Assembly (NCBI GenBank): GCA_028288725.1
Contig: JAQGIC010000062.1
Coordinates: 1 to 64,000 of the forward strand
Source: Rhodospirillales bacterium
GTDB lineage: Bacteria > Pseudomonadota > Alphaproteobacteria > ATCC43930 > CGMCC-115725
Length of the DNA: 64,000 nucleotides
Direction of reading: 5' to 3'
Shown here: piece by piece, positions 50,183 to 60,090 of the stretch
Layout: every line of letters starts with the position of its first letter
How positions within the stretch are numbered: position 1 is the first letter of the stretch
Notes under the pieces: model-generated
The model's input: the letters and a program-made list of their open reading frames with translations, nothing else
What the model was told of the DNA's origin: nothing
The model's database searches: none
Position numbers and translations under genes: made by a program

Positions 50183-50959
50183 TTAGCTGGGGACGGTCTG
50201 CCGTCGTGCTTCGTCGGCCAGCGCGTGCAGATCGCGGGCCGACGCCGGCGCCACCAGACTATAGCCCAGACCCTGATCGGACCAGGCGAAGCCGCTGACG
50301 GCGCCGTGGGATTGTTCGGCGAGCGGCGTGTCGCGGTCGATCTCCATCGGCCGGACCAGCATGGCGAGCCGCGTGCCCTTGTCGTCGTCATAGAGGAACA
50401 GCGCGGCGGGCCCATGCGGCGTCGGCACCATCCGGCCGCCCATGAAGCGATAGCCGGAGGCGGCCAGATCCGGCACGGCAACCGGCCGGTCGAGCCGTTG
50501 CGAGACCCAATCGATCAGTTCGCCGCGGTCGGTCGCACGCAACTCCACCGGCCTGATATGGTCCGGCGCATAGACCGCATAGCTCTCGGCCGCTTCCCGG
50601 CCCAGGGACGCGATGCCGGCGGCGGGCGCCTCGGCGCCATGGGGCAGCGCCCAGCCGCCGAGACCGCCCAAGCCCAGCAGCAAGACCGCGGCGGCGGCCG
50701 ACCGCCAGGATGAGGCGCGCGGCGCGCGGCGCGCCTCGATCAGGTTGGCGAGATTCAATTCGGCCGGGATCGGCTCCTCGGCATAGCCGGCGAGGGCCGT
50801 GCGCAGGTGCGCGCGCTGTTCGGCATAGCCGGCGATCCGTTCCGCCTCGCTCGGGTGCCGCGCCAGATAATCCTCGACCTGGTCCAGGCGGGCCGGATCG
50901 AGCCGGCCATCGACATAGCCATGCAGATCCTCTTCGGTGATCGGGCGAGGGGTATTCAT
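50183..50959 (-). CDS. Anti-sigma factor (single-pass membrane)
   Basis: A 258-residue protein. The N-terminal ITEEDLHGYVDGRLDPARLD with YLARHPSEAERIAGYAEQRA is the anti-sigma helical domain (zinc-less ASD type). A transmembrane segment lies near 87-104 (AAAAVLLLGLGGLGGWAL), followed by a periplasmic sensor part (YRFMGGRMVPTPHGPAALFL, GFAWSDQGLGYSLVAP). The start overlaps the sigma gene by four bases (ATGA). It is expected to hold the upstream ECF sigma factor inactive until a periplasmic signal arrives. Confidence 0.88.
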   Translation of the reverse strand: MNTPRPITEEDLHGYVDGRLDPARLDQVEDYLARHPSEAERIAGYAEQRAHLRTALAGYAEEPIPAELNLANLIEARRAPRASSWRSAAAAVLLLGLGGLGGWALPHGAEAPAAGIASLGREAAESYAVYAPDHIRPVELRATDRGELIDWVSQRLDRPVAVPDLAASGYRFMGGRMVPTPHGPAALFLYDDDKGTRLAMLVRPMEIDRDTPLAEQSHGAVSGFAWSDQGLGYSLVAPASARDLHALADEARRQTVPS

Positions 50960-51507
50960 TTCACTCTCCGCAGGGTCGGGCGCTGGACGGGCACGGCCAG
51001 GTCCGGTGCCATTGCACCGGACGGGTCCGGTGCCATCGCACGCGACAGTTTCTCCCGGGCGCGCGACAGGCGGGACATCACGGTGCCGACCGGAATATCC
51101 AGCACCCGCGCCGCCTCGGCATAGGACAGGTCTTCGACCGAGACCAGCAGCAGCACGCTGCGCTGATCCTCCGGCAGGGTTGCGAGCGCGCGCAGCAGCT
51201 CCCGATGCTTCAGTCCGTCCTCCTGGGTCGGCGGCCGGGCCGTGACGCTCTCGTCGGCCTGGTCCAAGGCCACGTACGCGCCGCGCCGGGCGGCCTGGCG
51301 CAGACGGCTGATCGCCAGATTATGCAGGATGGTGAACAGCCAGGTCCGGGCGTCGCCATCGGCGCGGCGCTGGTGCCAGCGGGTGATGGCCCGCTCCAGG
51401 CAATCCTGCAGCAGATCGTCGGCGGCGGCCCGGTCGCGCAGCAGCGAGCGCGCATAGCGCCTGAGCGCCGGGATCAGCGGTTCGATCAGCAGCATCATGT
51501 CTTTCAT
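50956..51507 (-). CDS. ECF RNA polymerase sigma factor
   Basis: A 183-residue ECF sigma factor. Region 2 has LRRYARSLLRDRAAADDLLQ followed by DCLERAITRWHQRRADGDAR and TWLFTILHNLAISRLRQAAR. Region 4 has LATLPEDQRSVLLLVSVEDL with SYAEAARVLDIPVGTVMSRL and SRAREKLSR. It is not the EcfG type, since no NepR/PhyR genes are adjacent, but a canonical pair with the membrane anti-sigma factor that follows. A short internal repeat, MAPDPSGAMAPDLA, lies near the C terminus. Confidence 0.93.
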   Translation of the reverse strand: MKDMMLLIEPLIPALRRYARSLLRDRAAADDLLQDCLERAITRWHQRRADGDARTWLFTILHNLAISRLRQAARRGAYVALDQADESVTARPPTQEDGLKHRELLRALATLPEDQRSVLLLVSVEDLSYAEAARVLDIPVGTVMSRLSRAREKLSRAMAPDPSGAMAPDLAVPVQRPTLRRVK

Positions 51508-51538
51508 GGCGCGTCACCCATCCGCTGCGTGTGACGAA

Positions 51539-51576
51539 GGCCGCCCGGCGGGGCGGCCCAATCCCGCCGGGCGGCC
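51539..51576. terminator. Perfect 14-bp hairpin after the beta-propeller gene
   Basis: GGCCGCCCGGCGGG pairs exactly with CCCGCCGGGCGGCC across a ten-base loop, 4 bp past the stop of the beta-propeller gene and 31 bp before the sigma factor start. No T run follows, so it may attenuate rather than fully terminate. Confidence 0.5.
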
Positions 51577-51580
51577 CCCA

Positions 51581-53035
51581 CTACTTGGCCTGAACCTGGA
51601 CCGCCGCCCCCACCTGGGCGGGCGTGCCGGATGCAATCACCAGATAGCGCCGTTCGGCCTTCACGTCACCCTGCACGACCTGCCGGATCGGACCGATCGC
51701 GTCGACGATCGCGGCACCCGCCGGGTTGGTCATGAAGGCCTGTAGCGGCTGCAGTTTGCCGCCGCCATCGGATTTGTCGGCCAGCGCCAACACGTAGGGC
51801 TGCTTCGGCTGCAGCCCCGACACCGCGGCTTGCAGCACCTGGGTCAGGCCTTGGTCGAACAGCGATACGCTGGTGGGCGCGTCGGCCGGCGCCCTGCCCT
51901 TGCCCGTGGGGACCAATGTCAGATGGGCCGCCTGGCCGGCGACGCCCAGCGGCACCAGGTTCTGCGTGCCGTCGCCCTCGGGCACGGCGTTCGGGACGTA
52001 AGCCACGGCCTGCGGCGCCTGGCCGATCGGCACGGTCGCGACCAGCTTGTTGCTGGCCGTGTCGATGACCGCGAAGGCATCGGCGTTTTCCAGCCCGACA
52101 TAGACGCGGCTGCCGTCGCCCGACGGCCAGATGCCGTGCGGCAGCTTGCCCACGGGAATCGTCGCGACTTGGCTGAAATCGTCGGTCTTGAACACCTTGA
52201 CCTCGTTCAGCCCACCGATCGTGACATAGGCGAAACTGCCCTGGGCGTTATGGACGAAGTTGACATGGTTGGTGATCGGGCCGGTGTCGAACGAGGCGAG
52301 GATGTTGAACGGCGGCTTGGCGTTGAACGCCTCGGTCCGGCCGACATCCTTGAGAGTGAACCAGACTTGGGCGCCGTCCGGCGTCGCCGCGATGTTCGGG
52401 CAGAACGGGCTGTCCTGCTTCACCCGCGCCACGATCTGATGGTCCGCGACCGTGACCACGTCGGTCTCGGGATTGAACGAGGAACAGATATAGCCGTACT
52501 TGCCGTCGGGCGAGAAGATCTGCATGCCCGGGCCGGGCGGCGTGACGATGCGGGTCTTTTCCTCATAGCTCGTGCCGTCCAGCACGGCGATGTAATTCTC
52601 GCCGCGCACCGTGACCCAGACCTCCTTGCCGTCGGGCGTGAAGAACGCCTCGTGCGGCGAGCGGCCGACATAGGTCGTGTGCTTGACCGCATTGGTCGCC
52701 GTGTCGATGAAAGTGACCGAGTTCGAACCGATCGAGACCACGGCCAGCGTGTGATGGTCGGGCGAGAAGCCCATGCCATGGACCAGCACCTGGCCCTTGT
52801 AGAGCGGGCTGAAATTGCCTGGAGACGGGTCGCCCAGCCTGATCACGCCCAGAAGCTTGTTGTCGACCGGATCGACGACCGAGACGGTGTTGGAAAACTG
52901 CTCGGCCGCATAGACCCGGTCGTGATGGCTGATCGCCACGTCCGGATCGGCCGCGGATCCCGGCGCCTGACCGGCAAAAGCCGACGAGAGGGATGTGGCG
53001 GCGAGCAGGGTCGCTGAGAAGAAGGCGTGTTTCAC
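51581..53035 (-). CDS. Secreted YncE-type beta-propeller protein
   Basis: A 484-residue periplasmic protein with a signal peptide ending SSAFAG. Repeated YVTN-like blades are visible (RVYAAEQFSNTVSVVDPVDN, LAVVSIGSNSVTFIDTATNA, EVWVTVRGENYIAVLDGTSY, RVYVGLENADAFAVIDTASN). These 7-bladed propellers usually bind ligands or proteins; no catalytic residues are evident. It lies 15 bp after the DUF305 gene and 73 bp before the ECF sigma gene, so it may be the periplasmic component of that signalling unit (inference). Confidence 0.88.
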   Translation of the reverse strand: MKHAFFSATLLAATSLSSAFAGQAPGSAADPDVAISHHDRVYAAEQFSNTVSVVDPVDNKLLGVIRLGDPSPGNFSPLYKGQVLVHGMGFSPDHHTLAVVSIGSNSVTFIDTATNAVKHTTYVGRSPHEAFFTPDGKEVWVTVRGENYIAVLDGTSYEEKTRIVTPPGPGMQIFSPDGKYGYICSSFNPETDVVTVADHQIVARVKQDSPFCPNIAATPDGAQVWFTLKDVGRTEAFNAKPPFNILASFDTGPITNHVNFVHNAQGSFAYVTIGGLNEVKVFKTDDFSQVATIPVGKLPHGIWPSGDGSRVYVGLENADAFAVIDTASNKLVATVPIGQAPQAVAYVPNAVPEGDGTQNLVPLGVAGQAAHLTLVPTGKGRAPADAPTSVSLFDQGLTQVLQAAVSGLQPKQPYVLALADKSDGGGKLQPLQAFMTNPAGAAIVDAIGPIRQVVQGDVKAERRYLVIASGTPAQVGAAVQVQAK

Positions 53036-53050
53036 GGCGATGATCCTTGA

Positions 53051-53428
53051 TTAATGCTTTTTCGGGGCGGGCTGATCGGGCGACGCGACGGAGGGCGGCA
53101 GCGGCTGACCGAGGGCCAGATGCATGGCCGCGATCTCCTGCTGCTGCTCGACGATGATTTCCTGGGCGATGCGGCGCAGCTGCTCGTTATGGCCGTAGCG
53201 CAATTCGGCCTGGGCCATGTCGATGGCGCCCTGGTGATGGGGCACCATGGTGGCGACGAAATCCTGGTCGACGTCGCCCGTAGGCTTGGCCGACATGCCG
53301 TCCATCATCTTGTCCATCGCGGCCGAATTCTCGGCCAGGAACGGCTTCTCGCCCGCATCGGCCGCGAGCGCCGGCGCGGTGCCCATCAGGACGAGGGCGA
53401 GGAGCGCTTTCAGGGGGAAGAGCTGCAT
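53051..53428 (-). CDS. DUF305 family secreted protein
   Basis: A 125-residue protein with a signal peptide ending APALAA. The DUF305 core DQDFVATMVPHHQGAIDMAQ is followed by LRRIAQEIIVEQQQEIAAMH. The conserved MxPHHxGA histidines and the later Glu-rich helix suggest metal (often copper) binding. It is first of the minus-strand run DUF305, beta-propeller, ECF sigma, anti-sigma. Confidence 0.92.
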   Translation of the reverse strand: MQLFPLKALLALVLMGTAPALAADAGEKPFLAENSAAMDKMMDGMSAKPTGDVDQDFVATMVPHHQGAIDMAQAELRYGHNEQLRRIAQEIIVEQQQEIAAMHLALGQPLPPSVASPDQPAPKKH

Positions 53429-53537
53429 GATGCCTCCACGACGGCATCAAGCGCCGTCATGGGGTGGACGCCGGCCGGGAGGGATTATTCCAGAGCCTAT
53501 CGAAAACTTTCCGGCCTCTGGACGCCATGGCAATGCA

Positions 53538-53559
53538 GGCATATGTTATGGCATATGCC
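53538..53559. promoter_or_regulatory. Inverted repeat, probable VapBC operator
   Basis: GGCATATG-N6-CATATGCC, ending one base before the AGGAG ribosome site of vapB. The placement suits autorepression by the VapBC complex. Confidence 0.65.
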
Positions 53560-53571
53560 GAGGAGATCGCG

Positions 53572-53805
53572 ATGGTTCCCGAGCGCCATGTCAAATTGTT
53601 CAAGAACGGCCGCAATCAAGCGGTCAGGATCCCTCGCGAGTTCGAGCTTCCAGGCGAGGATGCCGTCATGCGCAAGGAAGGCAATCGGCTGATCATCGAG
53701 CCGGCGGCGCCGAAGTCGCTCTTGGCGCTCTTGGCGACACTCGCTCCGCTCGACGAGGAGTTTCCGTCGATCGAGGATCTGCCCCCCGATCCTGTTGAGC
53801 TCTGA
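53572..53805 (+). CDS. vapB: VapB-type antitoxin (AbrB/SpoVT fold)
   Basis: A 77-residue antitoxin. HVKLFKNGRNQAVRIPREFE is the AbrB/MazE-like DNA-binding strand-turn common to VapB partners of this toxin group, and LPPDPVEL forms the toxin-binding tail. ATG 53572 is chosen because AGGAG lies seven bases upstream. Its stop directly abuts the vapC start. Confidence 0.92.
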   Translation: MVPERHVKLFKNGRNQAVRIPREFELPGEDAVMRKEGNRLIIEPAAPKSLLALLATLAPLDEEFPSIEDLPPDPVEL

Positions 53806-54210
53806 ATGCGCTATCTGCTGGACACGAATATCATTTCCGACCTTGTCCGCAATCCATATGGCCGCATCGCGGAGCAGATCAGGAAGGTTGGGGAGGGACT
53901 GGTTTGCACCAGCATCATTGTTGCGGCGGAATTGCGATACGGAACAACGAGAAAGGCCTCGCTCAAGCTCACGACCCAGCTTGAAACTGTATTGAGCGGC
54001 TTTGATATTTTACCGTTCGAGGCACCGGCAGACACGCTTTACGGTCTTATCCGTACCCGTCTGGAAGCGGTCGGACAGCCCATCGGCGGCAACGATATGT
54101 TCATCGCCGCCCAGGCTCTGGCGCTCGGCTATACGGTCGTGACCGACAACGAGCGCGAGTTCGGTCGGATCGAGGGCCTGAGCCACGAGAATTGGCTCAG
54201 GCCTGCTTGA
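53806..54210 (+). CDS. vapC: VapC PIN-domain ribonuclease toxin
   Basis: A 134-residue PIN-domain toxin. The four acidic metal ligands are all present: Asp6 (LLDTNIISDL), Glu42 (VAAELRYG), Asp97 (GGNDMFIAAQA) and Asp114 (VVTDNEREF). Intact VapC enzymes cut initiator tRNA or rRNA. The gene starts immediately after vapB, and its 3' end is 11 bp from the convergent lpd gene. Confidence 0.95.
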   Translation: MRYLLDTNIISDLVRNPYGRIAEQIRKVGEGLVCTSIIVAAELRYGTTRKASLKLTTQLETVLSGFDILPFEAPADTLYGLIRTRLEAVGQPIGGNDMFIAAQALALGYTVVTDNEREFGRIEGLSHENWLRPA

Positions 54211-54221
54211 TCTGCTTCCGG

Positions 54222-55628
54222 TCAGATATGGATCGCGTGGCCCAGCGCCTTCAGCGCGCCCTCGTGGAACGCTTCGCCGAGCGTCGGATGGGCGTGGATC
54301 GTGCCGGCCAGATCTTCCAGCATCGCGCCCATTTCCAGCGCCAGCGCGAATTCGCCCGATAGCTCCGACACGTGCGAGCCCACGGCCTGGATGCCGATGA
54401 CCCGATGGTCGGACTTGCGCGCGACGACGCGGACGAAGCCGCCTTCCTTGTCGCCTTCGAGCGTCAGCGCGCGGCCGTTCGCCATATAGGGGAACTGGCC
54501 GACCAGGATCTCGAGCCCTTGAGCCTCGGCCTCGGCCGGCGAGAGCCCGATGCTGACGATTTCCGGTTGGGTGAAGCAGACGGCCGGAATGCCGGCCGGC
54601 TGGAAATGCCGGCGATGGCCGGCGATGATCTCGGCCACCATCTCGCCCTGGGCCGAGGCCTTGTGCGCCAGCATCGGCTCGCCGACGAGATCGCCGATCG
54701 CCCAGACGTCGCGCATCGAGGTGCGGCACTGATCGTCCACTTTGACGAAGCGCCCGTCGAGATCGACGGCCATGGTCTCGATGCCCCAGCCCTCCGTGCG
54801 CGGCTTGCGCCCGACCGTGACCAGGATCTTGTCGGCGGCGAGGGTGAATTCCCGGCCGTCCTTGCCCTTGACCCTGAGCGCGCCCGACGCGTCCAGGCCC
54901 TCGGCACTCGCCTCCAGATGCAGCGTCACGCCGGCGTTGCCCAGCCACTGCCGGACCGGGGCGGCCAGCGCGTCGTCATAGAGCGGCAGGATGCGGTCGC
55001 GCGCCTCCAGCACGGTCACGGCCACGCCCAGCTTGGCGAAGGCCGAACCCAGCTCCAGGCCGATATAGCCGGCGCCGATCACGACCAGGCTCCGGGGCAG
55101 CGTGTCCAGCGACAAGGCCTCGGTCGACGAGATGACTTTGCCGCCGAACGGCAGCATCGGCAGTTCGACCGGCTCCGAACCCTGGGCCAGGATGACATGG
55201 TCGGCCTTGATCGTGACCGGACCCTCGGCCGTGGCGACCGAACAGGTCTTGCCGTCGGAGAAAGTGGCCCAGCCGGCGACGGTTTTGACCTTGGCCTTCT
55301 TCAGCAGGGCGCCGACGCCGCTGTTCAGCTTGGCGGTGATGCCGTCCTTCCAGCGAACGGTCTCGGCGAAATCGATCGAGGGCTTGGCCGCGAGATGGAT
55401 GCCGAGCGCGCCCTCGGCGTCGCTGGCGGCGACCATGCCGTCGAATTTCTCCGCGACATGGATCAGCGCCTTCGACGGAATGCAGCCGCGGATCAGGCAG
55501 GTGCCGCCCAGCTTGTCGCCCTCGACCAGGATGGTGTCGAGACCGAGCTGGCCGGCCCGGATGGCGGCGACATAGCCGCCCGGCCCGCCGCCCACGACGA
55601 GCACATGCGTCTTCAAAGTCTCGGTCAT
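54222..55628 (-). CDS. lpdV: Dihydrolipoyl dehydrogenase (E3) of the bkd complex
   Basis: A 468-residue flavoprotein. VVGGGPGGYVAAIRAGQLGL binds FAD, the redox disulfide is GGTCLIRGCIPSKAL, NAD binds at VVIGAGYIGLELGSAFAKLG, and the dimer-interface His-Glu pair lies in IHAHPTLGEAFHEGAL. It reoxidises lipoyl groups of E2, reducing NAD. It is the last gene of the branched-chain 2-oxoacid dehydrogenase operon, 7 bp after bkdB. Confidence 0.96.
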   Translation of the reverse strand: MTETLKTHVLVVGGGPGGYVAAIRAGQLGLDTILVEGDKLGGTCLIRGCIPSKALIHVAEKFDGMVAASDAEGALGIHLAAKPSIDFAETVRWKDGITAKLNSGVGALLKKAKVKTVAGWATFSDGKTCSVATAEGPVTIKADHVILAQGSEPVELPMLPFGGKVISSTEALSLDTLPRSLVVIGAGYIGLELGSAFAKLGVAVTVLEARDRILPLYDDALAAPVRQWLGNAGVTLHLEASAEGLDASGALRVKGKDGREFTLAADKILVTVGRKPRTEGWGIETMAVDLDGRFVKVDDQCRTSMRDVWAIGDLVGEPMLAHKASAQGEMVAEIIAGHRRHFQPAGIPAVCFTQPEIVSIGLSPAEAEAQGLEILVGQFPYMANGRALTLEGDKEGGFVRVVARKSDHRVIGIQAVGSHVSELSGEFALALEMGAMLEDLAGTIHAHPTLGEAFHEGALKALGHAIHI

Positions 55629-55635
55629 GTTCGGG

Positions 55636-56931
55636 TCAGTCCATGAACAGGGTGGCGGGCTGCTCCAGCAGGCCGCGGATACGCTGGATGAATTCGGCCG
55701 CGTCCCAGCCGTCGACCACCCGGTGATCGAACGAGGCTGACAGGTTCATGATCTTGCGGATCACGATCTGACCGTCGCGCACGACCGGCCGCTCGATCAT
55801 CTTGTTGACGCCGACGATCGCCACTTCCGGCCGGTTGATGACCGGCGTGCTGGCCAGGCCGCCCATGGCGCCCAGGCTGGTGATGGTGATGGTCGAGCCC
55901 GACAGCTCCTCGCGGGTCGCCTTGCCGTCGCGGGCGGCCGCGGCCAGACGGGCGATCTCGCTTGCCGCCCCCCAGATGTCCAGCGCCTCGGCATGGGCGA
56001 TGACGGGGACGACCAGGCCGGTCGGCGTCTGGGTCGCGATGCCCATCTGCACGCCGGCATGGCGATGGACGATACCGGCATCGTCGTCGTAGCGCGCGTT
56101 GATCTGGGGATAGTCCGGCAGCGCCTTGGTCATCGCCTTGATCAGGAACGGCAGGATCGTGAGCTTCGGCCGATCCGCCTTCTTGGTGGCGTTCAGATGC
56201 TGGCGCAATTCTTCCAGCGCCGTCACGTCCACTTCTTCGATATAGGAAAAATGCGGGATGCGGCGCTTGGCCTCCTGCATCTTCTCGGCGATCTTTCGGC
56301 GCAGGCCGATGACCTTGACCTCTTCGACGCCCTCGCGTTTCGCGTCGCGGGTCGGGGCGCCGGCGGGTTTGGCGGTACTGCCGCCCGACGCCACGAACGC
56401 ATCCAGATCGGCATGGCCGATCCGGCCGGCGGGGCCCGTGCCGGGCACGAACTGCAGATCGATGCCCAGGCCCCAGGCGCGCTTGCGCACGGCCGGCGGG
56501 GCCAGCGGCTTGTCGCCGGCGTCGCGGGTGGCGAAAGCGGGCTTGGCGGCCTCGCGCGCAACCGGGGTCGGCGCGGCGACGGCCGGCCTCGGTTCGGGTT
56601 TGGGCTCGGGCGCCTTGGCGACGACGGGGGCAGGCGTGGGCGCCGGTGCCGGTACGGGCTTCGCCGCACCCGGCTTGGCATTGCCGGCACCGTCGACCTC
56701 GATCTCGATCAGGACCGAGCCGACCGGTCGCATCTCGCCGGCCTCGCCGTTGAGCGCGGTAATCTTGCCTGAGACGGGCGACGGGATCTCGACCACGGCC
56801 TTGTCGGTCATGATATCGACCAGATGCTGGTCTTCCTTGACCAGGTCGCCGACCTTGACGTGCCAGGCGGCGATCTCGGCTTCGGCGGTGCCTTCGCCCA
56901 CGTCGGGCAGCTTGAAGAAATACTGTCCCAT
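55636..56931 (-). CDS. bkdB: Branched-chain 2-oxoacid dehydrogenase E2 (dihydrolipoyl acyltransferase)
   Basis: A 431-residue E2. The single lipoyl domain has Lys44 in MTDKAVVEIPSPV as the attachment site. A Pro/Ala-rich linker (PAPAPTPAPVVAKAPEPKPE) leads to the E1/E3-binding domain (APPAVRKRAWGLGIDLQFVP) and then the acyltransferase domain with the active-site SFDHRVVDGWDAAEF. It moves isobutyryl, isovaleryl or 2-methylbutyryl groups to CoA. Start and stop abut or nearly abut the neighbours. Confidence 0.96.
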   Translation of the reverse strand: MGQYFFKLPDVGEGTAEAEIAAWHVKVGDLVKEDQHLVDIMTDKAVVEIPSPVSGKITALNGEAGEMRPVGSVLIEIEVDGAGNAKPGAAKPVPAPAPTPAPVVAKAPEPKPEPRPAVAAPTPVAREAAKPAFATRDAGDKPLAPPAVRKRAWGLGIDLQFVPGTGPAGRIGHADLDAFVASGGSTAKPAGAPTRDAKREGVEEVKVIGLRRKIAEKMQEAKRRIPHFSYIEEVDVTALEELRQHLNATKKADRPKLTILPFLIKAMTKALPDYPQINARYDDDAGIVHRHAGVQMGIATQTPTGLVVPVIAHAEALDIWGAASEIARLAAAARDGKATREELSGSTITITSLGAMGGLASTPVINRPEVAIVGVNKMIERPVVRDGQIVIRKIMNLSASFDHRVVDGWDAAEFIQRIRGLLEQPATLFMD

Positions 56932-57945
56932 TTAGGCCTCCATCGCCTGCCGCAGCGCCTCGGCGACGCGTTTCGGACCGGGGAAATATTCCCATTCGAA
57001 CGCATGCGGATAGGGCGTATCCCAGCCGGTGACGCGGGCGATCGGCGCCTCCAGGTGGTGGAAGCAATGTTCCTGGACCAGCGCCGACAATTCGCCGCCG
57101 AAGCCGCCGGTGCGCGTCGCCTCGTGCACGATGACGCAGCGGCCGGTCTTCCTGACCGACGCCACGATCGTCTCGATGTCGAGCGGATTGAGCGTGCGCA
57201 GATCGATCACTTCGGCATCGACCCCCGCCTCCTCGGCCGCGGCCAGCGCCACATGCACCATGGTGCCATAGGCCAGCAGGGTAACGGCGTCGCCCGGGCG
57301 GACGATCGCGGCCTTGCCCAGATCGATGCGGTAATAGCCTTCCGGCACCTCGCTCGCCGGATGCTTGGCCCAGGGCGTGACCGGCCGGTCGTGGTGCCCG
57401 TCGAACGGGCCGTTATAGATGCGTTTCGGCTCGAAGAAGATAACCGGATCGTCATCCTCGATCGCCGCGATCAGCAGGCCCTTGGCATCATAGGGCGTGG
57501 ACGGAATCACGGTCTTCAATCCGGCGACATGGGTGAAGATCGCTTCCGGGCTCTGGCTGTGGGTCTGGCCGCCGAAGATGCCACCGCCGTAGGGCGAGCG
57601 GACGGTCAAGGGTGCGGTAAATTCGCCGCCCGAGCGGTAGCGCAGGCGCGCCGCCTCGGAAATCAGCTGGTCGGTCGCCGGATAGATATAGTCGGCGAAC
57701 TGGATCTCGACGACGGGCCGCAAGCCATAGGCGCCCATGCCGACCGCGGTCGCGATGATGCCGGCTTCGGCGATCGGCGAGTCGAACACGCGCCGCTTGC
57801 CGTATTTCTGCTGCAGGCCTTCGGTGCAGCGGAACACGCCGCCGAAGAAGCCCACGTCCTCACCGAACACCAGGACGTCGGGATCGCGCTCCAGCATCAC
57901 GTCCATGGCGGACCGGAGCGCTTGGATCATGTTCATGGCCACCAT
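56932..57945 (-). CDS. bkdA2: Branched-chain 2-oxoacid dehydrogenase E1 beta
   Basis: A 337-residue transketolase-like beta subunit. VLVFGEDVGFFGGVFRCTEG, FDSPIAEAGIIATAVGMGAY and EIQFADYIYPATDQLISEAA are typical, and RSPYGGGIFGGQTHSQSPEA lies over the active site. The C-terminal domain (GRCVIVHEATRTGGFGGELS) ends the protein. It pairs with E1 alpha to decarboxylate the 2-oxo acids of Val, Leu and Ile. It begins 3 bp after bkdA1; a second ATG three codons on is possible. Confidence 0.96.
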   Translation of the reverse strand: MVAMNMIQALRSAMDVMLERDPDVLVFGEDVGFFGGVFRCTEGLQQKYGKRRVFDSPIAEAGIIATAVGMGAYGLRPVVEIQFADYIYPATDQLISEAARLRYRSGGEFTAPLTVRSPYGGGIFGGQTHSQSPEAIFTHVAGLKTVIPSTPYDAKGLLIAAIEDDDPVIFFEPKRIYNGPFDGHHDRPVTPWAKHPASEVPEGYYRIDLGKAAIVRPGDAVTLLAYGTMVHVALAAAEEAGVDAEVIDLRTLNPLDIETIVASVRKTGRCVIVHEATRTGGFGGELSALVQEHCFHHLEAPIARVTGWDTPYPHAFEWEYFPGPKRVAEALRQAMEA

Positions 57946-57948
57946 GGC

Positions 57949-59265
<1,317 letters not shown>

Positions 59266-59319
59266 CTAAGCCGCGCAGCCGAACGTTCTTTTGTCGCTCG
59301 GTCTGACCTAAGAAATCGG

Positions 59320-59362
59320 AGAATCATTCTGGAAGAACCGGTATATTTCAGAATATAATTCT
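59320..59362. promoter_or_regulatory. Paired Lrp-type palindromes of the bkd operon
   Basis: AGAATCATTCT (59320-59330) and AGAATATAATTCT (59350-59362), centres 31 bp apart (about three helical turns). The second with its neighbours (CAGAATATAATTCTT) agrees at most positions with the E. coli Lrp consensus YAGHAWATTWTDCTR. They lie in the bkdA1/bkdR gap. Confidence 0.7.
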
Positions 59363-59368
59363 TGTGCG

Positions 59369-59866
59369 ATGCAGCGCGGAAAATCGGGGTGCGGGCCAGT
59401 GGACAAGCGCGAGATCGACGAGACCGACCGGAAGATCCTGCGCATACTGCGCGAGGATGCGCGGCTGACCACGGCGCAACTGGCCGATGCGGTCGGCCTG
59501 TCGACCACGCCGTGCTGGAACCGGGTGAAGCGGCTGGAACGCGACGGCTTCATCGAAAGCTATGTCGCCGTGCTGAACCAGGAAAAGCTGGGCTATCCCG
59601 ACATCGCGATCGTCGAAATCACGCTCGACCATCACGACGAGGAGACGCTCGACCATTTCGGCAGGCTGCTGACGGCGTACCCGGAGGTGCTGGAGGCCTA
59701 TCTGACGACCGGCGAGTACGATTATCTGATCAAGGTCGCGGTCGAGGGCACGTCGGGCTACGAGAGGTTCCTGCGCGAACGGCTCTATCGGCTGCCGGGC
59801 ATCCGCCACAGCCGGACGTCGTTCACGCTGCGCTGCCTGAAGCGGATGGTCTCGGTGCTGCCGTAA
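59369..59866 (+). CDS. bkdR: Lrp/AsnC-family regulator, BkdR-like
   Basis: A 165-residue Lrp-type protein. IDETDRKILRILREDARLTT leads into the helix-turn-helix AQLADAVGLSTTPCWNRVKR. The C-terminal RAM domain (DIAIVEITLDHHDEETLDHF, EAYLTTGEYDYLIKVAVEGT) binds the amino-acid signal. Divergent placement from bkdA1 matches Pseudomonas BkdR, an activator responding to branched-chain amino acids. GTG 59402 is an alternative start. The 224 bp that follow show no gene. Confidence 0.92.
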   Translation: MQRGKSGCGPVDKREIDETDRKILRILREDARLTTAQLADAVGLSTTPCWNRVKRLERDGFIESYVAVLNQEKLGYPDIAIVEITLDHHDEETLDHFGRLLTAYPEVLEAYLTTGEYDYLIKVAVEGTSGYERFLRERLYRLPGIRHSRTSFTLRCLKRMVSVLP

Positions 59867-60090
59867 CCGTCAAGCCCGGTGATGACGATTTGGGACGGGC
59901 CATTCACCTGCTCCGCACGGGTTGGATCGGTCGTCCCATGATGCGGCCGGATCGTCCCCTCCTGCGATGCGGCAGGGCCGATCTGCTCCGATACCGCCCC
60001 CGACGCGCCCCGGCCCTGCAGTCCAGCCCGGTTGTCGTCGGATCGAAACTGGGGCATGTGAGCAGTCTTGATAGTGACGAGGCAGTGGGA

